This document shows positions 53,501-64,000 of a stretch of DNA of 64,000 nucleotides, piece by piece (position 1 is the stretch's first letter; every line of letters starts with the position of its first letter). Both the position numbers and the translations under genes were made by a program. The notes beneath the pieces were generated by a model. The model saw only the letters and a list, made by a program, of their open reading frames with translations. It made no database searches and had not been told where the DNA came from. Source of the DNA: Sapria himalayana (lineage: Eukaryota > Streptophyta > Magnoliopsida > Malpighiales > Rafflesiaceae); the NCBI GenBank assembly GCA_029783825.1, contig JAREIK010002624.1, forward strand, positions 49,877 through 113,876. The letters are read 5' to 3'.

Positions 53501-56057
53501 TATATATCTATCAATCAATCAATCTTTATATCTATCTATTCATCTATCTATATATCACTTTGTCAATCTATATTTATGTTTATATGCTTTTTTGAATCTA
53601 TTTGTCTATGTCTTTCTATTTATCTATATATCTATCTAAATACTAGATTTTCTTTCTATCTATCTGTCAATCAATCTATTTGTATATCTACCTATCTATG
53701 AATATATTTATATAATTATCTATTCATTTGCCTATTTATCTCTCTATCGATATATGTGTATATCTGACTATCTGTATATCTATCATTATTCCTATTTGTC
53801 TATCTCTCTATCTACCTATCTAGTAATCAATCAATCTATTTATTTGTCTATATGACTATTTGTCTAAATATTTATATGTTTATTTGTTTTACTATCTATC
53901 TGCCAATCTGCCTATCTATTTGTCAATCTAATTACTTGTCTATCTATCAATCTATCTATCCATCTATTTATAAATTTATCTATCACTTTATTTGTTTATC
54001 TATCTATTTATATGTCTAATTATCTACTTTTCTATCTATATATGTGTCAATCTACATATTTTTCTATCTACCTATTTGTATATCTATCTATTTACTATTT
54101 GACTATCAGTATATTTGCTATATATCAGTCTATTTATCCATTTCTAAATCTATTATTCTATCTATCTATATCTTTATATCTATCTATCTATCTTTCTATA
54201 TATGTTTTAGTATATCTGTCTATTTTTCTTTCTCTCAATCACTTTTTGTGTGTCTATCTGTCTATATGTATATCTATCTCTTTCTATCTTCCTATCTCTC
54301 TATCAATCTATCTTTCTATTTTCCTATATATCTAACTGTCTATATATGTATTTTTCGGTATGTCTATTTGCCTATCGGTCTATATGTCTATTTCTCTATA
54401 GATCTATTTGTTTATATTAACAACTATCTATGTGTCTATCCTTGTATTTTTCTATGTGTCTAAATGTCTATCTATCTATCTATTTGTCTATCTATTTTTC
54501 TATCTTTTAATCAATCAATCTGTATATCTATCTTTTGGTTTATCAAACTAGTTCACTTTCTTTTTATAAGAATATTTATCTATTTAGATGTCTATCTATC
54601 TGCTTATTTATTTTATCTTTAGATCTATATATTAGTCTATCTATATATTTATATATCTATATGACTAAATCTCTATATTTCTATCTATTTGTCTATCTGT
54701 CTATTTGTCTTTCAGTTTATCCATCTTTCTATCTGTCTATCTATATCTCTATCTATCTATATGTTTATCTGTCAATCTATCCAACTATCTATCTAACTTC
54801 TTAGCTATCTATCTATTTGTCTATTTATCAAGCTATCCATTTATCTATCTATCTACATATCTATCTATCTGTCTATTAGTTTATCTTTATATTTATAAAT
54901 CTATATATCTATATATCTAACTCTCTTTAAATATATTTATCTATCTATCTCCCTATTTATCTATGTATCTAACTATATAACTCTCTGTCTATAAATAAAT
55001 AAATAAATATATATATATATATATATATATATCTCTCTCTCTCTCTCTATCTAACTATATGATTATATAGCTATCTATCGATCTATTTATCTATTTTCTA
55101 TCTAACTATCCATCTCTCTATCTGCCTAGTTATCTATTTGTATATCTACCTATGTGTTAATATATTTATATGTTTATCTATCCATTTGTCCATTTATCTA
55201 TCTATGTATGTATGTGTATATCTAACTATCTGTATATCTATCAATATGACTATTTTTCTATCTCTCTATCTATCTATCTACTAATCAATCTACCTTTTTA
55301 TCTGGCTATATGACTATCTATTTATATATCTATATGTTTATTTATTTTTATATCTATTTTCCTATCTTCCTATCTATCTATTTGTTAATCTAATTACTTA
55401 TCCATCTATCTATTTATAAATCTATCTATCGGTTTATTTATTTTTCTATTTATTTATATGTCTAATTGACTGTCTATCTATATATGTTTCAATCTAGATT
55501 CTTTCCTATCTACTTATTTGTCTATCTATCTATTTACTATTTGACTATCTGTCTATTTATCTATATATCAGGATATTTATCTATTTCTGAATCTATTATT
55601 CTATCTATCTATATATCTTTATATTTATCTATCTGTCTTTCTATATATCTTTTAGTCTATCTGTCTATTTGTCATTCTTTCAATCTATCTATATATATAT
55701 ATTTATATATCTTTCTATTTTCTTATCTATCTATCAATCTATCTTTCTATTTTCCTATCTATTTCATAGTCTATCTGTGTGTTTGTTGGTATGTCTATTT
55801 CTCTATCAATCAATCAATCTATATGTACAATTGTCTATGTGTCTATGCATTTATCTATCTATGTGTATATGAGTCTATGTGTCTGGTTCTAAATATCTAT
55901 CTATCTGTTTGTCTATCCATTTATCTATCTTTTAATCAATCAATCTATATATATATCTTTTGGTGTATCAAACTATTTGATATCTTTTTATAAGAAAATT
56001 TGTCTATTTGAGTGTCTATCTATGTGCCTATTTGTTTATCTATAGATCTATATATTA

Positions 56058-56093
<36 letters not shown>

Positions 56094-56521
56094 ATAAGTC
56101 TAAATCTCTATATTTCTATCTATTTGCCTATCTGTCTTTTGGTTTATCCATCCATCTATCTATCTATATATCTATCTATCTATCTATATCTCAATCTATC
56201 TATATTTTTATTTGTCAATCTAACTATCTATCTATTTATTTATTTATCAAGATGTCCATTTATCTATCTATTTACATATCTATCTATATGTCTATTAGTT
56301 TATCTATATATTTATAAATCTATATATCTATATATCTAACTCTCTCTAAATCTATTTATTTATCTATCTCTCTATTTATCTGATTATCTTATTATCTATC
56401 TATTTATCTATATATTTGTCTATATATATAGATAGATATATATATATATATATCACTATTTATCTATATGATTATATATTTATCTATAAATTTATTTATC
56501 TATTTTGTATCTATCTATTTA
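47931..56521. repeat. GATA-type tetranucleotide array 4, 8.6 kb (TCTA on + strand)
   Basis: Continuation of array 3 beyond the LINE with the same unit, polarity and variants (TCTG, TTTG, TCAATC). It holds TA runs (about 55006-55030, followed by a CT run; about 56067-56091) and ends at 56521 exactly where the CACTA terminus of copy C starts. Resembling stretches near 54012-54340 and 55466-55790 (both with TATTTACTATTTGACTATC and similar order) suggest a segmental duplication of about 1.5 kb inside the array. Confidence 0.96.
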
Positions 56522-56940
56522 CACTACAAGAAAATGTTTATTTAGCTAGGGATTAATCCCTAGTTAAATTACGAAGGATTAGCTAGAATTTAGCTAGGGA
56601 ATAGTAAGGGATTTATGTTTTTTTATTAAGATAAAAATTTGCAATGGATTAGTGATGGATTAGCGATGAAATAATTTCATAAATTCCACCTCAGAAAAAA
56701 GTGGGGGATTTTGCAATGGATTAGCTTCGGATTAGCAATGGAATATTTTCATAAATTCCGCTTAAGAAAAGCTGGGAATTTAGCGATGGAATTTCTCTAG
56801 TTTATAAAATATGGAATTTAGCGACAGATTTAGATACGGAATTCCTCTAGCTAATAAAATCTAAAAATTAGCAATGGATTTAGTGACAGAATTTTCCTAA
56901 TTATTAAAATCAAGAATTTAGCGAAGGATTTAGCGTCGGA
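56522..56940 (-). mobile_element. CACTA family 1, copy C: 3' terminal fragment in reverse orientation
   Basis: Starts CACTACAAGAAAATGTTTAT and continues with GCTAGGGATTAATCCCTAG, GGGAATAGTAAGGGATTTATG and GCGATGGA-type repeats. These are colinear with the reverse complement of the copy B 3' end (32564 leftward), so the fragment is the 3' end of a family-1 element pointing left. It is cut within subterminal repeats at 56940, where sequence changes to a TAGA array. Confidence 0.8.
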
Positions 56941-57951
56941 TAGATAGTTAAAGAGTTAGGTAGTTATACAAATAGATATATAGACAAATAGATAGATAGA
57001 TAGATAGCTATACAGATTGGCTAATCGATAGATAGATTGATAGATAAATATAATTATAGACATATAGATAGAAAAATATATAAAAAGATAGATAGACAAA
57101 TAGACTTATAGAAAGATAAAAAGATAGATAGAAAGGTAGATAGATAGACAAATAGAAAAAATGAAGTTTCTCAGATTAAAAAAATAGGTAGATAGGGAGA
57201 TGGATATAAAGGCAGATATACTTATAGACAAATAGTAAAATATATGGATAGATAGATAGACTGATAGATAACAAAAAAGATAGATGTATAGATAGATAGA
57301 TAGATAGATAGCCAGAAAGATAGATGATAGACAGACAGATAGATAGACAAATAGATAGATAGATAGGAAGATAGATATAATGATAGATAAATAGATAGAC
57401 TGTTAGATTGATTGTTTGATTGATAGTTAAATAATTAGATAGTTAGTAAAATAGATATATAGACAAATATACAAATAGACATATAGACAAATATGCAAAT
57501 AGAAAGAGAAATAGAGAGACAAATAGATAGGTAGATAGATAGAAATATAGAAAAATATATAGATAGAAATATATATATATTTACTAATAGACTGATGGAC
57601 TGAAACAAAATTAGATAGTTAGAAAGATATATAGTTTGACAATTACAAACATATAAAATTAGGTAATTAGAGATTCAGACAAAAAGACAAATAGATAAAT
57701 ATACAAATAGAAAAATAGATAGATAGATAGACAGATAGATAGATTTATTGATTGACATATAGACAAACAGATAGATAGATACATAGATAGATAGATAGAT
57801 AAAAATATAGATAGGTAGATAGACAAATAGAAAAATAGATTTTTATATAAATATATAGATATGTAGATATATAGGGCAGATAGAAAGATTGACAAAGAGT
57901 TAGATAAAAATATTGATATATATACTATTATGTAGATAGTCAAATATATAT
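56941..57951 (+). repeat. GATA-type tetranucleotide array 5, 1.0 kb (TAGA on + strand)
   Basis: TAGA/TAGACA repeats with polarity opposite to array 4. It lies between CACTA fragment C and CACTA end D. Confidence 0.95.
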
Positions 57952-58540
57952 CACAACAAAAAAATCCCAAATAACTTGGAAATATTCCCTAGCTAAATAG
58001 GATTTCACTATTGCTAAAACAAAATAACGATGGATTAATGACCGAAGTTTTTCAAAACTAATGTGCTCATCGCAAAAAAGTAATGTTCAAAAAATTCCCT
58101 ATCAAAAAATTTTTAACGACGTAAAATTCCCTAGCTAAATTTATTTTTTTTCCTGCTAAATTTGATCATATTTTAAATTTACAGAAAAGACCCTAGCTAA
58201 ATTAGCAAGGAAAAAATTCCTAGCTATTTTCATTTTAAAATTATTTTTACTATTTTATTTTTTTACGAAAAAATTGATTACATATTTTTTAGTTTTTATA
58301 GTAAATTAAATAAAAACATAAACTATAAACCATAATTTATAATTAACAAAATATAAAAGCAATTAATACATTTTTTTGATACTATATATTACATTGTTAA
58401 AACAAAACATATAAAAATTTTATTACATCTTCATCAATAGATCTAACGACATTGCATAAATTATAATCTATTCATGAAATTGATCTTCCTCTCTCCCCTA
58501 GCTCCTCTGGTCACCAGTGAAGAAATCATATAAATATTTA
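57952..58540 (+). mobile_element. CACTA family 1, copy D: 5' terminal fragment
   Basis: Starts CACAACAAAAAAATCCC (one base from CACTAC...) directly after the TAGA array. It has CCCTAGCTAAAT subterminal motifs to about 58225, then AT-rich sequence and the CTAACGACATTGCATAAATTATAAT block that matches the internal unit of copies A and B. Family similarity fades at about 58510-58540, before any trinucleotide island. Confidence 0.75.
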
Positions 58541-61069
58541 TGTATCACACCTTCCTAAGATAAAAAAACATAAACAAAAAATAATGACCCACCTCAAGTC
58601 TAGACCTTGATAATTTATTGCTGAAGAATGAAAATGATCCACCTCGACACGTACATGAACCATCGTATTGAACATGAAGGCTTCGAAAAATGAAGGAGCC
58701 CCAATTGGAGTGATCATCAGTTTCTACCAGCAGAATCCTTCTTTTAATTATTGTTTTATTTAAAGAAAAAATGAAAAACAAGACTATTGTTTTCCACTTT
58801 AATAAGAAGCACATGCAAAGCATGCCTGAAAAGCAAGAGTACACACTCATATTTTAAAATTATTAAAAATGATAATTTTAATAAGAACTAGACATTTTCT
58901 AGATCCTCAAACGGCTGATCATAGCTTTCTATCATTATCCCAACAAATCAAACCTAAGAATGGATGTAGTGAGACCAATATGAGGTGGAAATCATACCCA
59001 GATAAGATTCTGGATCAGGTTAGGTCATTAGCAGTAACCCTAACTTTTTATTGGTGTCCATTATATAGAACTACATCACAAACATGTATAACTACATGCT
59101 TCAGAAACTTAATATCCATTCATATCATTCATCTCATTCATACATGTTTTTTTGGATATTGTATAAATCTTTATCATTTTCCCAAATATTTTAGGAACTT
59201 AAAATTAATTTTTTCAACCTTAAATGTATTTTTATTGTATTTTTATAAGTTTTTATTAATCATTATGTTTTAATATGTTTAGGGTTTGTATTTTTGATTC
59301 ACTTAATATCATTTAATTAAATTTGATTTCTAATAAAATGTTTATTTGTTAAAATTTATGTTGTAAATTTCATAACAAATAACAATATGTCTGTGAAATA
59401 AATATTATAAAAAAATTTTAAAATATATATGTGATGTAATTTCATTTTGCAAAGATAAAACTTTAAAAATAAAATTTATTTACAAAATAAAAATTGCACC
59501 TCATAATATGCAATATGTTATATTTATTATAAATAAACAATGTTTGAAATGTATCTATTAATTACAAAAAAAACATTGTCATGTATACAATTTGAAAAAA
59601 AAATTTAAAAATAATTATTTAAAAAAACAAATTCAAATATTTATATGGTCATTTATATATTTTGAATAAAATAAAAAAAATAATTAATTGTAGAAAAATT
59701 TACTCATATATTTATATGGTAATCTATTTTATTTCAACATAATTAAAGAAATACTTGATTTTTTACGAAACATTAAAAACATTTATTTATATGCACCATT
59801 ATATTTGTTTGAATTTTAAAGTTTCTAAAAATTTATTAATAACAATAAATAACAGGTTAAAATTTATCATAGACATTAATATTTTAATAAAAAAATTATA
59901 TAGAAAAACAAAAACAATATTATCTATTTATGAACTATATTTTCAATTTTAACATAATTGTAAAAATACAATAATTTAAAAATATGCCAACATAATTTAT
60001 TTATATTAGGATAATGATTGTTATTTTAATATAAATATTAAAAAACAACTATTTTAATAAAATAGAAGCTCATATATTTAATTCATAATTTCATTTTACA
60101 CATTAATATGCTTCACACACACACACACACACACACGCATACACACACACACACACACACACACAAATATTTGTTTTAAATATAAAAATATACAATATTT
60201 TATACATATTGTACATATATATTATTTTATTTAAATTTAATTTTCAAAATCAAAAAATTTTAAATACATTTACACACACACACACACACAATAGTTTCAT
60301 GTGTAACTTTAAAAATACATTATGTATATAGGTATATGTGTGTGGTTGTATGGGTGTACAGTAGTATATGCATGCATACAAGTATATACATACAACTTTG
60401 AAAATGTAGATACATGTATGAATATATACAAAAGTACAAAAATGTGTATGATGATATCTAATGTATAGTAATGTAATATTGATGTATACATGTATGTGTG
60501 TGTAGGGTAGCGTATATGCACATATATATTAATGCATATATATGTAAATATCAACATTATTTTTGAGAAGAAAAATACTTGAGCACATAAATACTAACAT
60601 ATTCCACAAATTCGTGAGAGTTGGAGAAAAAAGTGACATTATTGCAAGATACTACTAATCTCTCATCTGTAACACTTTGCCTCAAAATTTGATCAGAGTA
60701 CTGCTTGCAATGATAAAGTTCATTCAATACTACATACCATGGTGTTACAATTTTATTCAATATTATAATTTGTTCAAATAAAAAAATCTATCTAATATCT
60801 TCTTCATCAACTCTTCTATCTTCTTTTTCTAGTCTTTATAAGTTATTTTTAATTTTGATTATATGTGCATTTCTTATCTAATATCTCTAGTTCAAACTAT
60901 TGTAATATTAAAAATTATCAAATTAATCTAGGCTTTGACATCTTTCTTTTCTATGAGATATTTGATTATAGAATATTTAGTATATATTATGACTTTGGTT
61001 CCCACTAAATATGATATTAACTTGCCAAAAGAAAAGATTGTTGATATAAGTTATTTCTCTATAGTGGTA
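58541..61069. other. AT-rich spacer, no gene recognised
   Basis: The - strand frame at 58850-58545 (101 codons) and that at 60760-60557 (67 codons, VTPWYVVLNELYHCKQ and SDQILRQSVTDERL) are the least AT-rich parts. They could be gene fragments, but I recognise neither. The rest is very AT-rich, with (CA)n at 60114-60165 and 60272-60291. Confidence 0.5.
60114..60165. repeat. (CA)n microsatellite
   Basis: About 50 bp of CA with one interruption (GCAT); a second run of about 20 bp lies at 60272-60291. Confidence 0.95.
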
Positions 61070-61079
61070 TAATTCAATT

Positions 61080-61660
61080 GGGCATTTGAGAGCGTGTTGT
61101 TATCATATATGATAACTATTTATAAATATTTGTATAACTATATAAAACTTTTCATAATTATATTTAACTATATTTGTAACTATGTAAACTATTTTTATAA
61201 CTATATTAATAACTAAATTAATAACTATATTAATAACTATATATAACTATTTTTTTAATTTTATAATATTATATAACTATATGTGTAATTCTATATAACA
61301 ATATTTTTAAGAAAATATATCATATGTATAATAATATATAACTATATATAATTATATTTTACTAAATGTATAGCTATAAAAATGTTATATATAACTATAT
61401 CTTTAACGACAAGCATATTTATAACTATATATGTATTACTATATATAAATATTTGTATTACCATGTAATATTCTATATAATTAAATATAACTATATTTGT
61501 ATCTATGTATACATGTATGTATTCGTATAATTAAATCTATATATTTTTTATAACTTTGTATATATTTATGTATAACTACTTTTAACAACTTGTATGAATA
61601 TATCTACATATAATTATATGTTTAACTATATATAACTCTATTTTTAATTATATATGCTAT
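61080..61660. repeat. AT-rich TATAACTA repeat region, left of the ARF retrocopy
   Basis: Degenerate TATAACTATATATAACTA repeats. A stretch near 61452-61590 (TAAATATAACTATATTTG, TATGTATACATGTATG, AACTTTGTATATATTTATG) matches the repeat unit at 62612-63545, so the retrocopy interrupts or lies between members of one repeat family. Confidence 0.75.
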
Positions 61661-61791
61661 AGGTATAAAAACATATAGAGGTTGAACTCCCTCTCTAGTG
61701 ACTATCTCTTGAGGTATATTGATTTTGTTTTTTTCTCTCATCAAATCTCTTTACTGCCATATGATAAAGGGATTGAGGTTTAGTGAAAGAA

Positions 61792-62336
<545 letters not shown>

Positions 62337-62611
62337 ATAATTTTAGCAGAATGAGATAAACTTTGTTGACATATCTGGATGAGGATCTAATATTTGCCTA
62401 CTTTGTCTGAGTTTTGTTCTGTTATGTGGATGACATCATCTAGTTCTAGGGGGATTCAAATTATATTTATATTTATATATTACACGCCTGAAATACAAGA
62501 GCTCATTTACTTTGCTCTAATCTATTGTAAGCCGAGCTTGTTTGTTTTCTATTTTGTGTCTTTTTGCCATTGGATCCCAAAGGTATAAAAAAATATTACT
62601 ATAAATAATTG

Positions 62612-63545
62612 TCTTTGACTATATGTATAACTATAAAATATTATACATAACAAAATTTAAAAATATAATTAACAACATATATTTAATATACATTTTTATA
62701 TATTAGTATATAAAAATATATTTTACCATATATATACCTATAGATACTATATGTAATCATATATAAAATTATATGAAAAAATATATATTGCTACATGTAT
62801 AAATATAAGTATACCTATATGTGTAATTATATGTATAACCACAAATAACTATATGTATAATTACATGTGTAACAACATACAACATTATTTTTAACTATAT
62901 GTGTATAACTATATATAAATTTTTGTATAACTATATATAAATATTTGTATAGATATATAATACTATATAATTAAATACAACTATATTTGTAACTATGTAT
63001 ACATATATGTAAATTTATATATTTATTTATAACTTTATATATTTATGTATAACTATATAAAAATATTTATAGCTATATATACTATATGTATAATAACATA
63101 TAACTATAAATAATTATATCTTATTATATGTATAACTATAAAAGCTTTATACATAACTTAATTTAAATATATAATTTACAACTTATATTTAATATAAATT
63201 TGTATATATTAGTATATAAAAATGTATTTTATTATATCTATACCTATACATAACTATATGTATAATTATATAAAATTATAAGAAAAAATATATATACCTA
63301 CAAGTATAAATATAAGTATAACTATATGCATAACTATAAGTATAACCACATGTAACTATATTTATAATTACATGTTTAACAACATACAACATTATGTTTA
63401 ACTATATGAGTATAAATATATATAAATAGTTGTATAACTATATAACACTCTATATAATTAAATATAACTATATTTGTAACTATCTATGCATATATGTAAA
63501 TATATATATTTGTTTATAACTTTGTATACATTTATGTATAACTAC
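62612..63545. repeat. Tandem duplication of a ~510-bp AT-rich unit
   Basis: The segment from about 62612 to 63123 and that from about 63124 to 63545 are colinear. Shared landmarks are TATTAGTATATAAAAATGTATTTTA-type sequence, AACAACATACAACATTAT, TAATTAAATACAACTATATTTG and ATATATTTATTTATAACTTT. Unit 2 is slightly shorter. A partial third copy lies left of the ARF retrocopy. Confidence 0.75.
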
Positions 63546-63574
63546 TTATAATTACATGGAGCTATGGATCAATA

Positions 63575-63920
63575 CAAAACAGCCTCAGAAATCAGGTATG
63601 ATTTGGATGATAGCCATCATACACTACTTTGTTTTTCCTTATAAAACTAATGAATGCTGATAAAATATTCATAAAATTTGAAACTTATAATCATATCACA
63701 ATGTTCCTATAATAATGAAAGTAATATAAGCTCCAATTTGTTTAACAATTTACATCCTCAGTTCATTGGGTACACTTAGGAAAACCTATCTCAAAAATCA
63801 AGTATGATTTTTATGATATCCATCACATACATCTTTCTTTTTTCCTTATTAAACTAATGAATGGTGAAAAAATATTCATAAAATTTGAAACTTGTAATCA
63901 TATTAGGTTCACTATTATGT
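63575..63920. repeat. Direct duplication of a ~130-bp segment, ~200 bp apart
   Basis: 63585-63715 and 63785-63905 share CAGGTATGATTTGGATGATA/CAAGTATGATTTTTATGATA, ACTAATGAATGCTGA/ACTAATGAATGGTGA and AATATTCATAAAATTTGAAA. No coding content is seen. From 63921 to the window end nothing is recognised. Confidence 0.7.
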
Positions 63921-64000
63921 TTCTTTCATGGCTGATTTATGAACTTTTTTAGACTATTATGTATTTCTATTTAATATTACTTATCATTTAGTTTGTGCTT

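Noticed and set aside
34487..56339. The same type of frames on the + strand
   Set aside because: Same cause in the TCTA-oriented arrays; overlapping frames in all phases confirm an artefact of repetition.
10616..57951. CRISPR-like array or centromeric satellite
   Set aside because: The period is 4 bp with no unique spacers, and no 150-180-bp monomer is present; the sequence is plant nuclear DNA.
58545..58850. A 101-codon - strand frame after copy D
   Set aside because: No family recognised; AT-biased, hydrophobic ends; not enough to call a gene.

Overview
The window is nuclear DNA from a plant, almost certainly a flowering plant with a large, repeat-rich, AT-rich genome. The evidence is CACTA (En/Spm) elements with a TNP2-type transposase, a plant L1-type LINE with a DUF4283 ORF1, a Ty1/copia remnant with a GAG-pre-integrase region, a BBR/BPC (GAGA-binding) transcription-factor pseudogene and an ARF1-class GTPase retrocopy. 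I see no intact host gene; every recognisable protein-coding region is a broken or relocated copy.

The dominant feature is about 27.7 kb (43% of the window) of diverged GATA/GACA tetranucleotide arrays. They read TAGA on the + strand at 1571-2097, 10616-21096 and 56941-57951, and TCTA on the + strand at 34102-41180 and 47931-56521. Inside are patches of TAGACA, TAGACACA, (TA)n, (GA)n and (CA)n.

Layout: 1-771, internally deleted copia element on the - strand. 1571-2097, TAGA array. 2098-10615, a CACTA element (here CACTA-2) on the + strand with a decayed transposase, cut off where the next TAGA array begins. 10616-21096, the largest TAGA array. 21097-about 24100, 5' part of a second CACTA family (copy A). 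24.1-27.6 kb, a mosaic with a BPC pseudogene and TAGTTATA-type repeats. 27656-32564, a CACTA copy with both ends (copy B) holding a LINE ORF1 remnant. 32.6-34.1 kb, AT-rich spacer. 34102-56521, a TCTA array interrupted at 41181-47930 by a nearly full-length LINE on the - strand, flanked by a 15-bp direct repeat. 56522-56940, a reversed CACTA 3' terminal fragment (copy C). 56941-57951, TAGA array. 57952-about 58540, a CACTA 5' end (copy D). 58.5-61.0 kb, AT-rich spacer with (CA)n. 61.07-64 kb, AT-rich TATAACTA repeats around an intronless ARF1-like retrocopy.

The genes do not form a pathway. What the window shows is a history: tetranucleotide arrays expanded and were then split by, or joined to, transposons. 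CACTA termini lie directly against array sequence at four separate boundaries, and array polarity is inverted between the left and right halves. This CACTA/GATA-array association is the best candidate for something not previously described here.
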